A stretch of 64,000 nucleotides of DNA from Nymphaea colorata (GCF_008831285.2 NC_045139.1:16846354-16910353), one strand, 5' to 3'; numbered from the stretch's first letter, positions 11,961-24,735 are shown. The notes: a model not told the origin generated them from the letters alone. Numbers and translations are program-made.

Positions 11961-14640
11961 ATTGCCTCGGATATGAGATCCGGGGCAGACTTTAGAATCT
12001 GGATTTGAGATCTGAGATCTGAGGTTTTAAATGTCTAATAGGCCGCGCTTGCCTTGCCATCAGATGTTGGATCTGAACCTCTATTTCAGATTTAGATCCG
12101 AAGTTTTTACAAATCAAACCACTAAATGGTTTTTAATTTATAACTGGATTGAGATTTAAAATAATCATAATGTAAAACTAAATCCAGATCGCATCGAATG
12201 TCATTTTTCAAGTGCAGGTTTTCGATTCAATTTCATAATTAGTTCTCAATATGTTTTTCGTGCTGGCTTTTTTTAAGCAATTTGATCGGATAATCATATC
12301 CACGTCCATTTTTTTTATACCTATAGTTAGGAGTTGTATCAAACCGATAAGGTTTCGATCGTGTCACAACATATCCATATGAATCCAGTTAATTGTACCG
12401 ACTATTGAGCAAACTATATAATTTGTGTGGCCAGCTGAAGAATGTCTTCAAAACTGACTCATAGTTTTCCGAATAAAGAAACAAGTTTTTTTGATGAATC
12501 ATAAACCGAGCCTAGAAACCCTTGTTTTCATAAAGTCGAGCTTTCATAAAACTATGTTAAATGAGGGTGTCACATGAACATTGTATAAGGAATTCATATC
12601 TATCAAACAGATCTCAATAGTAACCTAGACCAGGAGTTGTATGGTAGATTCAGATAGTCATTAATGTCATTAACACATGGCGAGCATGAGGAGTATGTCA
12701 TCCTAACACATGGCTGTCAGTCAAAGCACCCACCCCTCATCCCATTCCTACATAGTACCCAACATCAGGGGCGGAGCCAAGGTAGGCCCGCAGTTGCCTG
12801 GCCCGACTTCAACATCTTTTTTTTTAATTTACATGTAAAGTTTTAAAATTTTCACTTGTTTTATATAAAAATTTGAAAAACAATATTTCGACCATTTATA
12901 AACTTTAATTCGGCTTCCTCATGAAAAAATTCTGGTGTCGCTCTAACCCACGTGCTTTTTGGACAAAACGCATTTTCATATTATAACTAAGGCAAGATTC
13001 AAGATAATTGACATATCACGTCTTGAATCGACTGTTTAAACTTTTTGAATCAACTTTTTCATAGTCTCGAACTTGAAGAAGCTAGCACTCGAAACTTTTT
13101 TTATTGAATGTTTGAATTAGTATCATTACATACTCGCACTGCACGCGTATACACACTAGAGAATGTCCTGCCAATACCATGCATGCATGATAAAGAGCTT
13201 TTAAAGAAAAATGTAATTTGGATGAAATGCTCTAGAGATCAAACATTTTAAAAAAGGAATGCCGTGATTTTATTTCGTGTGGCACACGTTTAATAAATAA
13301 TATATATATATATATATTACTTATATGTAATTTAAATCTATATATATTAATTATTTGGTTAAGTTATTTCATAAAGTTGTAAACCACAATTTTCAGCGAG
13401 TATAAAGGGCATCACTGTAAACAAACTTAAACTGTCTTAGTTCATGTTGTTTCCTTACATGTAGCTGGACAAACATCATTTTTTACTTTTTTTTACTTAC
13501 TAATTCCTTGCAAGCAAACTTTAATAATTTACTTCCAATAAGGTAATTTCCTTTTTTTCATCTCCATCATTAGTTCATTGTTTATTTCAATTCATTCCCA
13601 TCATTTCGTATATTTGTTTCCTTTCATCCCATATATATATTTTTTCCCTTCCATAATCCAAACAAGTTATCTACGAGTCTAAAACAACTAGTTACAGGCA
13701 TAAAAGTTAACAAAAGCATGTCAAACGATCGAGCTAACTGGTTTGACTCGAGAGTGATGACTACCACATTGAATGAAGCCCTTAGATTTTTCACCTGATC
13801 AAATGTGGGAGTAGCAACCCCTCAAACTGGTGCATATATATATATATATGATGAATATTAGATCGCTTGGATAAGGGATTAAAACCTATGTAAGTGTGTA
13901 TATATATATATGTTTGGAATATCAGACCCCTTGGCTAAGGGATAAAAACCTGACATTTTAAGTTGGCTTGAAAATTTGATTAAACAAAATATGAATATCC
14001 CAATGCGTTTATAAAATACTAATTTTATGCAAATCATGTTTTAGTTTAAATCATTTTTATATACAGCAGATAATATCCACTAAAAGTTTGAAATAAAAGG
14101 CTCTAAGTGACGTTTTCTTCAAGTTTATGACTGTCAATATAAAAAAGGTAAATCTAAGCACGAGAAACCTTTGCCTTTAAATTAAGATCCAACAACTCTC
14201 CTCACACGACCTTAGCCTTGTGAAATGGTGCTTTATAATCAAACGTTTTGGACATGCGTAGCGAGTATGTTCTAGAGTTGTTCTTGATAGGCTTGGATCT
14301 TTTAAGTCCGAGACTGTATTAAAAGGTTGGTTTGAAAGATCTACTCAGTAATATGAATATTAAATCCACATTATATGTAAAAAACTATGGATTTACAGTC
14401 GAATTGAAATGAATTTAACCTTAAATCCATGAATACGAGATCTGCATACTAACTTTATGTCAATGTATCAACTATCAAACATAAATGGTAGGTAGGCATT
14501 CTCCCATGATCACAATCCAAATCCAAATCCAAATATAATCAGCGATGCCCTCCGTTTCAAGTGAAACAGAATGTCACTAACAACAGTTACGCTCTTACTT
14601 ACCGCACATCTCGATACATCAAGGGCTGCAAGTGAAAGCG
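11961..14640. other. AT-rich intergenic DNA between eIF3a and TIPIN
   Basis: I see no gene here. The stretch contains one GGCGGAGCC-type repeat (12,766-12,945), short AT microsatellites near 13,300, 13,835 and 13,900, and otherwise degenerate AT-rich sequence. The two genes are transcribed divergently away from it. Confidence 0.6.
12766..12945 (+). mobile_element. GTGGCGGAGCC-family MITE-like remnant
   Basis: It begins caggggcggagcc and runs through the AT-rich body shared with the copies at 31,618 and 52,475 (acatgtaaag, ttcacttg, ttgaaaaac, aactttaattc). The far end (ggtgtcgctctaaccca) is eroded. No coding capacity is visible. Confidence 0.55.
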
Positions 14641-14720
14641 CACGCTTCGTTATCAGACTTTTTCGCCCGAACGCTTCGAGGCGCGTGGAGTGGAAAAACG
14701 CCTAGAGACGTACCCTTCGA

Positions 14721-14753
14721 GGCGGGAAGCGTACGCTTCCAAAACTTCCCGCC
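14721..14753. promoter_or_regulatory. Inverted pair of E2F-like sites upstream of TIPIN
   Basis: GGCGGGAA at 14,721-14,728 and TTCCCGCC at 14,746-14,753 are the same octamer in opposite orientations, 80 to 112 bp before the TIPIN ATG. They match the core of the E2F binding site (TTSSCGSS). E2F sites are usual in plant S-phase genes, which fits a fork-protection factor. The palindrome gaagcgtacgcttc lies between them. Confidence 0.5.
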
Positions 14754-14832
14754 AGAAAGTTGCCCAACAAGCATATTTTCCCTCTATTTGTTTGTTCCCA
14801 CATTTTGAGACGGCGCGCCGGGAAGAGAGAGA

Positions 14833-17800
14833 ATGGGGGAGGACAACACCGGAACTCCGGGGCAAGCGGCGCCGACGGGGTGCTACAAGTGCGGGCGTCC
14901 AGGTCATTGGTCCAGCGACTGTCCGGCGACGGAGGGAGACCGTGCCCTTCATAATCCCACTGCCCATGGATCTCGGCCAGAGACGGCGCGACCCACTGGC
15001 TGCTTCAAGTGCGGCCGTCCAGGCCACTGGTCGAGAGACTGCCCTGCGTCCACATCAAACCGCCCACCCTCTGATCCTTCTGGAAAACCCGCCGCCCGGC
15101 CCATCGGGAAGCCCAGCCAGGCCCCCAAGAAGGTTTCCAGGGAAAGGCCAAAGCTAACGCCTCAGCTTCTTCTCTCCGACGATGGTCTTGGCTATATTCT
15201 CCGCCATTTCCCTCGCGCCTTTAAGCCACGCGGTCGCGGCCATGAGGTAGGCGTTGTAACTTATTTGTGAAAAATTGGGGAAACTTCCTTTGCCGGTTTC
15301 ATGAATTTGAGTTATTTATTGTTTCTCTCTTGAATATTCGTTATTGTTAGGGTTTTATCTTTTCGAAGACCTGGATGCTACAAGAGTTAGCAACTCTACA
15401 TGATTGTGCGTTGTAGTTACGTGAACACAGAACAATTGCTTGTTCGATTTACCAAAGTAGATGACTGTATGCGCAAATGAAGAGAATTCTGATTAAAATC
15501 ATGAAATTATGATTTCGAGGATTCAACCAAATTGGCAAGTTTCCAGTCCTTTAACTAAGTTATAGATCTGAACCTTTTCCATGATGAGGATTCATATAGT
15601 TTATGGGTGCTGAATTTTGTCTAAAATGGTCCCGACTTGACGTACTTCTACGTCATTTTTTTCTACCTAGAAAATTTTCATGACAGACGGTGATCATTTT
15701 TTTCTTGGGTTAGAAGAAGCAGAAGCAACTGCTCAGAATTTGGACATGCACTTGAATATGAAAAATAGAAGATGCAAACTGTGGTTTGCAGGGTTGAAAA
15801 ATGAGTAGCTCGTGGGTTTCAAGGTACGCGAGATGCTGGAAGGTCGTCTTCATTACAAGTAGAAAAGTTATCTATATTGTTAGAATTGGCTTCTATCAGC
15901 CGATGGGCATCACATCAGTTTCTCGCCAAAGCGAAACGGACTGACCTTTGGATTTTCATGGGTAGACTGAATTACTTGAATTGTCAACAATAAGTAAGAA
16001 AAATTTGTACCTATCTCTACATATATATAGTGGGCGCCAGCCCCCAAACATGCAAACGCAACAATTAAAGAACCTTTGGAACATGAAAAATTGAAACTGG
16101 AGAGAGTTGTTTATGAGCCTTTCTTATGAGAAACGAATCATGTTCTCCAATTGAGAAAGGAGATACTGAAATTAAATTTCTAGAGTTGAGGAAAGACACC
16201 ATCTTTTTTGTTCGCATGATCCGAACGATGATGCCGTGATTCATACAAGACCTGCCTTTATTGACTGAAAACCAGTCATGGATTCCACCGTTTCTCTCTG
16301 CTTGTGAACTCTCCCTGCCTTGATCGGACAGAGTCCATCATGCCTCGTTGGTCCCTGAAGAAGGAACTTGGCCTGTTTGATTGTCCTTTATTGCAAATTC
16401 GGGTGATAAGAATTCAAACCTGAAGCATACCTTCCACAGATAACAAATTATGAACAATGTTGGGAACATTATAAGGCGTTTTTTTATAAACATTTATTAG
16501 TTTTCATGGTCACTAATAAACATGGGAGATTCTCAAACTCTTGGAAGTTGGAAGCGCCTCGTGAGCTTGAGATATAATTTGCTCTTGTATAAGTAATTAT
16601 GCATGTCATCTTTTTGGTCACATTTTAATGTAAGCTGTAAAACCTTTCCCGTGTTGTGGTCCGCTCAGACAGGCATGAACTATATAGAAGATCTCTCTCT
16701 CTCTGTGTGTCTGTGTGTGACGTGAAAGTTTGAGCACTTTGGTTTGGTCATCTACTGGGAAGTGCAAGCACTGTCATGATTCCTGCAGATGACATATTTC
16801 ACACAGGGATGTCAATAAATTATTGTATGCAGAATAAAAACTACAGATCTAACTCATATTACTTGCGCAGTTGGAAGACCTCGGAAACTTAATTGACTTG
16901 TATGCTCAGTGGCATGCCCATTTGCTGCCCTACTATTCGTTTGAACAATTTGTGGAAAAGGTGGAAAGTCTTGGGGCTTCGAAGCGTGTCAGGGTATGCT
17001 CCATAAGCTCATCTTGATCTTATGCTTCACTTCGTTCCAAAGTTCTTTAAATTACGTCCAAGATCGTGCGTACTAGTTATTCTATCCACGGTAAGTTTAT
17101 TTACAGAACCATTCTTTTCCTGTTGTGAAGGTGATGTCCACACTCCATGTTTTTCTTTTTTTCTTCTAATTTTTTTGCCTGCTAACTTCATTTCATTTTA
17201 TTGGCTGCCAGATGGTTACTAGAGAATTAAGGGAGAGGGTAGCTAATGGAGGCGATCCCACAAAGTTATACGATGCCCCTGTGGAGAAAGGTATCTTATA
17301 TCTTTTCAAAGTACATTTGATGGTTAACTCAACCATTTGAAAGATGGGGATAAAAGTCGTCAATGTAATTACCGAACTTATTTTAAAATATTGGGCCCGA
17401 GAAAAATTTGCAAGTTTCTGAAGAATTTTTAACGAGAACTTTGAAGTTTGAACAATCTCAGGAAAATGTCACCAAATTGAAATAACAAGGTGACTAGGAG
17501 AGATAGAGAGAGAGCGTCCTCAAAGATTACACATAAAAAACATTATCTAGAGTATTACCGATGATGATGGTGGGTCATTCTTTGGACAGTCTCATGGTGA
17601 CTTTGATCTGTAAATATGAAACCATAGTTTAAAGAATTGGATATGATGATTGGTCGGCCCATTTTTAGGAGAGTTTCGTGAGTATTCATTTGGTTCTGTG
17701 ACTTCACATTTTTATGGAGCCAACACTTTAGTGGGATTGCTTCAGTACCTCCAAAGAGCTTTAGAAATGTTTGTTACCATCGGCATTCCAAATTCTGAGG

Positions 17801-19221
17801 AAAAATTATGTTGAGCGGTAACTGTTGTCATGAAAAAGCCACGTCAATGGATAACATTCTAACTGATTCTTTGAGTTTTAGATGGAGGCATGGATGCTGA
17901 AGGTATTCATGTCACAGAAGATCCGCCTCTGACAAACACTGATGCTGATGAGATGCATGAAACCATGTTTGATGAGATCTACAGCCAAGCAATGGAGGTA
18001 TAATCCTTTTTCCTTTTCTTTTTCTATTGGTGCACGTAAGTACCTGGGCGATGCTTGATCTGTCCTTTATGGAGCCTAAATTTATGAATCATAGACAATA
18101 GATGCACGTATGAACATCACGCTGACTGCAAGGTGCAAAGTATTTAGGAGTCATAATTTTTTATGAATAATAAAGGATCTGACTCCGTGCTTATGACTAA
18201 GGAGGAACATCCATAATCAGGGACAGTGATGGGCTGGATCCAGAGTGAGGTTTGTCATTTTCGTTTGTACTGGATCCATTGTGGATATGACAACCATAGC
18301 ACTCATTTTTTATGAATAATAAAGGATCTGACTCCGTTCTTATGACTAAGGAGGAACATCCATAATCAGGGACAGTGATGGGCTGGATCCAGAGTGAGGT
18401 TTGTCATTTTCGTTTGTACTGGATCCATTGTGGATATGACAACCATAGCACTCATCTGTCAATCTGCGCCCCTCTCTACAACATATCATCCCTATCCAAG
18501 AGTCACACTCATTTACACCATCATATGATGAATTGGTTCTCTGTTTTTCTTTTTAGTTTCTATGGCTAACCAACTAACTGTTCCATCTGGTTCTTTCATT
18601 TCACAATTCATATTCTGTTTAACTTCTCTAAGTTCATAGTCTGGCTGAGACCTTACAGTTTGTCTTGTGACCTCATCCTTCGAAGTTGGTCTCATCAAAT
18701 TAACCTCAAGGATGCCTTTTTTTAAGCTTATGTTTCAAGTAGCTGAATCTGCAGTCCATGTATGATTTTCTATGAACCGATTCATCTATAGGCCCTGAAG
18801 TTTTAAAGCAACAAGTTGTATTTTCTGTTAAGAAAAGGTTGTTCAGGGACTGATTTATGCAAAACTCGGCGCTGTTAAATCCACTTGTAGAACTTATTTT
18901 CGTCAAAACAACTAGTAATTATGGTTCTTTGTGAGGGATTCTGGAGATAAAGGATGGTTTGCCTGGACAAGATGAAAGCCAACTTTCCTTACGAAAGATA
19001 ATTATGCATTGCAGGAAAAAACCGCTACTCCCGACCTTGATGTGTCCATCAATCGCAATTTAACCGCAGAGATATCATCAGAGCCTGTAGTTGAAAACGA
19101 GTCCAGCAACCCAAAAGCCCAGGGGCAGATAACAGAAGAGCAGAAGGCTCGGATGGAGGCTAACCGATTGAAGGCTTTGGAGAGAGCTGCTGCTCGATCT
19201 AATACCGTGAAGTCTTCTTGA
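14833..19221 (+). CDS. TIPIN/Swi3-like replication fork protection protein with zinc knuckles
   Basis: This is the plant homologue of the TIMELESS-interacting protein (Csm3/Swi3), a nuclear factor that stabilises stalled replication forks and supports checkpoint signalling. Exons: 14833-15246, 16871-16993, 17212-17290, 17882-17997, 19015-19221; 939 nt in frame, 312 aa. Two CCHC zinc knuckles come first: C17-C20-H25-C30 and C57-C60-H65-C70, both around C-x-KCGRPGHWS. A Pro-rich linker follows. The Swi3 domain spans about residues 106-205 (LGYILRHFPRAFK, then LIDLYAQWHAHLLPYYSFEQ and VESLGASKRVR). The tail is acidic and then basic (EEQKARMEANRLKALERAAA). It resembles the Arabidopsis protein annotated as a CCHC zinc-knuckle family protein (At3g02820 from memory); as I recall it, that protein has one knuckle. 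The start is the first ATG after the E2F-like sites and opens the zinc-knuckle frame. Confidence 0.9.
18157..18455 (+). repeat. 149-bp tandem duplication in TIPIN intron 4
   Basis: Copy 1 (18,157-18,305) and copy 2 (18,306-18,455) are almost identical; the clear difference is cgtgctt versus cgttctt. Both start ttttttatgaataataaag and end caaccatagcactca. The high identity indicates a recent duplication. It does not touch the exons. Confidence 0.92.
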
Positions 19222-20140
19222 TTACTCTATGCTTTCTTTTTGTTTTCTTATTTTCTTGAGGATGCGTTCTTGTATTGACTTTAGAACGCATAAGACCTCT
19301 CTCTTTCCCTTGTTTGTATATGGTTCAGGGGTGTCTTGGAAGTGATTTAAAGAAGAAATATGTTCTTCAGCTCTAGAAACTTGGTGAGATTGCTGGGGAT
19401 GTCTCGTTTCTAATTTATTGCTGTCGGTCCATTTAGTTTCCTCCCTTTTACGTGCTAAATATCCATGGCAAAATTAATGAAAAATATTATGAGTAATGGC
19501 AATAAAAAAATGTCAGCGTTCCTTTTTTTCTTTCCTAAGAAAGATACTTGAAAACCTCTTTTTTGTGAATTGTTGGTCGAAATGAAAGTTCTGCAAGGTG
19601 CTGTTCTCTTTCTGGTACAGAAAAATATGATTACGTTTGATTTTTTTCATTTACCGTCCCTTCGTGTGACGCTCCAGTGGTTAAATGAAAACAATTCAAA
19701 CTATCCCTTCAAAGTTTCGCTAAGTTCCTGTAAAATGGAAAGGATGGCCTCATAAGGAGGTAGCATAGTGGGGTTGGGGTTGGGTTTGCTGCACATCTCT
19801 ACTTTGATTCTTGTGCTACTCCTTAACCCGTTAAAGATAGTATGCACTGTGTCAAGTTGAGGCTGCCCATTGCCCACCCATCTTTTGATGCAATCCCATA
19901 TCCCAAAGGCAAAGGATTGAGGCCTTTATGCTTCTAGACTGTAATTGCTAATCGTCCTCTCACCTAGAAAGAGATGTAAGAGTTGTTAATTGTGAGAAAC
20001 CAAACACAGGAATGTATTACATTAGTTTTCAGACCATGTTCAGTAAAATGCCATTTCATGTAATAATGATTTGACAAAAAATTTTAACCTTACCGCTGTC
20101 CCTGATACAATCTTTTTGCTTCTATTGTTTAAAGGCTGGA

Positions 20141-20212
20141 AACTTTGTTGTAAAAACATAGAGCAGTAATGAAGCCAAACTTTGTTCTAAAACATAGAGC
20201 AGTAATGAAGCC
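20141..20212. repeat. 36-bp tandem duplication beside the tRNA gene
   Basis: Two copies of aactttgttgtaaaaacata followed by gagcagtaatgaagcc lie at 20,141-20,176 and 20,178-20,212, differing by a substitution and a short indel. Nothing functional is evident. Confidence 0.85.
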
Positions 20213-20389
20213 TTAAGCATCCCTTTCTAATGGGATTTTGTGCAAATCATACGTCCATATTTGTCACTCCACCCACACTTTTTGGTTTCGATTATCTCCT
20301 AAACGCGACCTCATTCGTGTGGCCAGAGACATTAGGATTACCGAAGTCTTTAACAAAGAAATCGATGAAGGTAGAAAAAAAATTGGCCG

Positions 20390-20395
20390 AAAAAA
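20390..20395 (-). terminator. Pol III terminator of tRNA-Leu
   Basis: A run of six T on the minus strand begins about 13 nt after the tRNA discriminator base, as expected for RNA polymerase III termination. A second, longer T run follows at 20,374-20,382. Confidence 0.7.
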
Positions 20396-20407
20396 TTAAA
20401 CGAAAGT

Positions 20408-20415
20408 TGTTGAGA

Positions 20416-20448
<33 letters not shown>

Positions 20449-20488
20449 ACCTTAATCTGGCGCCTTAGACCAACTCGGCCATCTCAAC
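20408..20488 (-). tRNA. tRNA-Leu (anticodon AAG)
   Basis: This 81-nt nuclear tRNA gene has no intron. The acceptor arm GTTGAGA pairs with TCTCAAC and the discriminator base is A. The A box TGGCCGAGTTGG and B box GGTTCAAATCC are intact. The anticodon stem CCAGA/TCTGG encloses the loop TTAAGGT, giving anticodon AAG, which reads CUU/CUC after inosine modification. The variable arm is long (GTCCGAAAGGGC region), as in class II tRNA-Leu. CCA is not encoded, as expected for a nuclear gene. Confidence 0.97.
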
Positions 20489-20516
20489 GGTATGGGATGT
20501 GTCGGCAAAATGAGAC

Positions 20517-20525
20517 CTTTATATA
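20517..20525 (-). promoter_or_regulatory. TATA-like element upstream of tRNA-Leu
   Basis: TATATAAAG on the minus strand lies about 29-37 bp before the mature 5' end. Plant tRNA genes commonly carry an upstream TATA-like element in addition to the internal A and B boxes. Confidence 0.5.
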
Positions 20526-20529
20526 CTTA

Positions 20530-22281
20530 TTTTATGGGCCCCCGCTTGCTTCGGAATACGGCCCATCCTCATCCAACTGTCGGCGTATTTTGAGTCAGTT
20601 ATGTTCTTTGTTGCCTCGACTGGAACAGATCTCAGCTGTTCTACCTAGATCTAGGAGAATCGTGTAAATAATTAAATTGATCCGGCTGTGCGCTGGTTCC
20701 ATCCTTCTGTCTCTTCTGTGGAATCAGAAGGTTTTCGCTATTGTCAACAAATGGATCAATTTAAAAACAGGTCAAACTTTGAGAGATATGGAAAACCCAA
20801 ACAAAATCCCAGTAATTATGGTCCAAGATAATAATGTTTTCCGTCACGCAGCTCACCAATGAAACGAGGCAGGGCGTTCCACATCTTGCACTGTAAAAAA
20901 ATTTATTTAATTTTTTATTTTTAAAAATATAAATAACAGGAAACTGGCAAATTCACTTCCATCGCGGAGTACCGGTCAATTGTCGCGTCACGGTCCAAGA
21001 TATCCATGCTAATCTGGATCTGGCGTTACAGGTTTGCAACTGGATAAAACCCAAGCTGGATCAAGAATAAAAAAGTTCCCACTAATTTGAAGAAATATAG
21101 CCCGATGGCAAACAGCTTGCGCCCCAAGGAGCAGCACAGTTGGTCGGATTGACGGGCAGTGAAAATCGGGTCATCAGTTTAATTTTTGTAGGTGCCATCT
21201 CTCGGAGGACACATGACATCCTAGTAGATGGATGTCAGTTTTGAACCCTGAGACAAGAGGAAGGGAAAGGGGCTTCCGCCTCTTCAGAGTATCTCCCTTT
21301 AATATAGCAAACAGCTTAGCAGGAAAATAGGTCAATTTTAAAAATAAGCTTGTATTCAACTAGGGATCATATTGATGAGCCACAGGTTAAGAAGCATAGA
21401 TACAGATGTACCTGAGTTCCTCAATTCTCCGCATGATATTGATGCGAAGAAGAGAGGAACGATATGTTAAAATACAGGAGAAAAGACACCTAAGAAATGC
21501 AAAAGCAGATACACTGACATTCAAGGAAAAGGAAAATCGTCTCCCTTTTGGTAAGAAAGAATTGTAGCAAATTAAGATCCCCAGGCACAGACTATATGAT
21601 TTGGTAATTGGATTTGGCTATATGATTTCACCCTTTTCAGAAGACACGGTTGACGACTACCTTCCGAAACTAGGAGGTCATGTAACCATCCATGAATGAG
21701 CCAGTTAGAATTGCACCGTAAAATACTCGGTCCTGCGCATGCACACACACACACACACAAAGGGATGCAGCTACACTGGCGATTTAGCTTTTCAATGATG
21801 TGATCGCCCGCTTCAAGTGGCAGATGACATTTAACCGAATTAACAGTAGAGACCTCGGGAGGATGCAGGGAAGGATGCTGCAACTGAGGCAGTGGTAGGA
21901 AATATGGCACGAAATCATTGTACGAACCAATATTAGGCATTAGGGGCTAGGTAAACCAAGAAGAACTGAGATTCTTAGTCTACGACCAGCCTGGAAACTA
22001 AAGGCAGACAAAAACAGAAACCTGGGGGAGGCAGTTCTGCCGCTGACATAAATATTGGTAGCCAATGGAGTCATCAAGGATTCAAGAACACAGGTGCGGC
22101 AGAAAGGAACCAAAACAAAATTATACCTTGATTACCATCCATCATGTATCTCTCATACACATTTAAACCTAAAATTCCCCAAAAGTGCATCGCCACCAAA
22201 CACGACTACTCAAATGGTCACAAGCAAAACAAGAACTAGAGACACAGAGTGTGGGAGGGTGTGCAAGTAAACCCTGATGCT
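20530..22281. other. Intergenic DNA and BTF3 3' flank
   Basis: No gene is recognisable. The part next to 22,281 should contain the BTF3 3' UTR (minus strand). A short CA repeat lies at 21,739-21,760. The ORFs here (up to 122 aa) show no family signature. Confidence 0.5.
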
Positions 22282-24735
22282 CTATGAGGCTGCACCATCA
22301 TTTGCTGCAGCTTCAAATGTCTGCCCTGCGACAAGTTCTGGAACATCATCATCATCATCATCATCATCAGGCTTAGCTGCACCAGGTTCTTGTTTCTGGA
22401 ATTGCTCAGCAAGTTTCCTCAGATTGTCCAGATTGTCAGGTCCTGAGCACATTTAGATGTAACAGACATCAAGAGGATATATTGACAAATAAGATACATG
22501 CCAAAGTCAAAGCCTGGATACTGCAACCAGCTAAGGCATTAGTATTAAGGTAACTTGCAAAAGTAAGTGAACCAGCATCAATCGAGAAACCACATACCAA
22601 GTTGGTTGATGATCCCAGGCAGAAGATCTTGTAACTCTGGCAAAAGAAAACGGGAAAAAATTTTAAAAAAGGAAATCAATATAGTTAGTTGGTAGCAACT
22701 ACTAAGACTAGCTTGCCTGAGGAAGAGAGAGAGGAAAGAAAACGAGTAGGACAACAAATGACCAACAGCATAAAACGGGTCTTTGAACCATAGAATTGCA
22801 CAAACTCAAAGTGCTGAAATCATGGATATCTGGTTATACCAAAATAAGCTGACCCAGCAACCAAGATACTCCAAATTAATCCTTCAGTCAAAGGTGCAAA
22901 GAAAAAATCCCAGACTAAATTTTTCTACAATGTTGACAGCAGATTAAATAGGTAGTCTGAACTTAATCTGCAATCTGGTTGCCTCTTTCATAGAGTTCAG
23001 AAGACATGGATTAGGTGGGAGAAGGTGAATTTTCCTATAGAGCAGTTTGAATTACAACATGGGTAGCACAATTCAACTAAAACAAGTGGAGATGCTTCAA
23101 TACGATATCAAAATGTAAAATAGCTTATCTTCCTTTGCCATATTAAAATGCTCATGACAAGGTTTGTGTCTTAGGCTCTTAGCAGACTTTTCCTGTACTA
23201 ACCAATCTGTCGATTCTGTACAGGAGTCACATGTATATGGATGGCCAGGAAAAGAACATGCACAAAATAAGCTATGAAGTTACAAACATTAGCATTGGTT
23301 TGACAAGTTCTATGATGCAATTCAAATCAACAAGCAGGCAGCTCAAATCAGTCCCTCAAGGAAATGAGTCTAGAAGTAGAGTACAGAAGTGCAGGACAGC
23401 TGTGGGAATGGTCCCTCCACCAGTCGATGAAGAAAAGGCTACTCTCGATTAGTGTAAAATAAGATCCTTTCTTCTGCCCAAGCCTCACGGCTCACAGAGT
23501 TCCTATGGGGGAATCTCTATGAAAACAAACGGATAACACAATAAACATGATTACAGACCATGGATATTATAGCTATTACTAGATTCCAACATTCGGAACC
23601 TAACAAACAGGACACAATTACAGCTGGAAGCTTTTGGCCACAAGTTGAAGTCAGTTCTAGTGTGTGCATTAATAGAGAGAGAGAGAGAGAGAGAGAGTCA
23701 TTACTTTTCGTCTGAGGAGATCCACTAACCACCCAAGTATTGGCAGCAATAGAAGCTTGTACTGAAATGAGAGAAAAAGCACAAAACAATGAGTCACATC
23801 CAAGACTTAAATCGCTGTATATGTATGTAGGTATGTACGATACATAGCAGAGAAGGGAGAAAGAGAGAACCTTTCGGATTTAAGAACTGGATAACAATAT
23901 CATCCTTAAATATGTTAACCTCTTCAATAGCTGGGATTGCATTTACTCCAATCCTCTTCAGGGTGCTCTGAAGCCTTTTATCATCGGTCGTTGTGGTTTT
24001 ATGTACGGCCTTCTTCTTTCTAGTTCATAAAACACTAAATGGTCGGTGGCCTCGTCTAAAAAGTAATGTACACTGACTAAAAAATGTCAGCAACTGGTAA
24101 GGAATTAACAAAATGTTCTCCAATCTCCACACGCAAAGATATCCTCAACATTACATTATAAATGGAACATATCAACATACACAAATATCCCTTCGAAAGT
24201 TTGGACATAAAATTTGCCATGCACCTAAATGCAAATGAAAACCAACAGAGCACCTAAAATAGTTCCCAACTATAAATTTCAACTGAAATAAAAAACACTG
24301 AACATTTTACTCCAGACTGACACTAAAGAACAATCAAATTCCTGGAACAGCATGCATCTTTACATTCCAAACCAGTACTATGTTAAAAATATTCGGAAGG
24401 AAGACTAGTGCTCACACTAGGTGACATTAACCATCAAAATTTTTTTATTTCCCCAACAATCAGAAACAAATTTTCATAAGCTTACAACAATTTAAAATGG
24501 AAAGAAGAAATATGTCAGTAACTTGAAACTGGATTTTTTCTTTATTTTTTTTCCCTTACATAGATATATGCCAGAACTTTCAGAGGCTATGAAATGCATC
24601 ATACAGCTCACATGTGACCCTACTTCACTCTTCTAGAATCCGACAGAAATACAAACACAACAAATACCTTCTCATGCTACCCTTCCCGCCGGTGCGGACA
24701 GCACCAGCCATCTTCATTAATTTCTCCCTATTCAT
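22282..24735 (-). CDS. BTF3: Nascent polypeptide-associated complex subunit beta (BTF3)
   Basis: This is the beta subunit of NAC, which with NAC-alpha binds near the ribosomal exit tunnel and shields nascent chains. Exons on the minus strand: 24735-24668, 24019-23871, 23761-23705, 22636-22598, 22442-22282; 474 nt, 157 aa, all with GT-AG borders. The start MNREKLMKMAGAVRTGGKGS and the basic motif RRKKKAVHKTTTTDDKRLQ (ribosome-binding part) are diagnostic. The NAC domain covers about residues 36-104 (IGVNAIPAIEEVNIFKDD, then ANTWVVSGSPQTKKLQDLLP). The tail has eight consecutive Asp (residues 130-137), all encoded by GAT, then VPELVAGQTFEAAA. An acceptor CAG lies directly before the ATG, so the leader is spliced. 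Plant BTF3 proteins are about 160-170 aa, so the length is normal. Confidence 0.96.

Noticed and set aside
11664-12008. 114-aa ORF and its 66-aa overlap
   Set aside because: They are Arg/Gly-rich and lie in a GC-rich block that fits promoter or leader DNA better; no motif.
20230-20667. 145-aa plus-strand ORF
   Set aside because: It runs through the tRNA-Leu gene on the opposite strand; the peptide LLRVGFEPTPFRTRT is the usual false translation of a tRNA-Leu.
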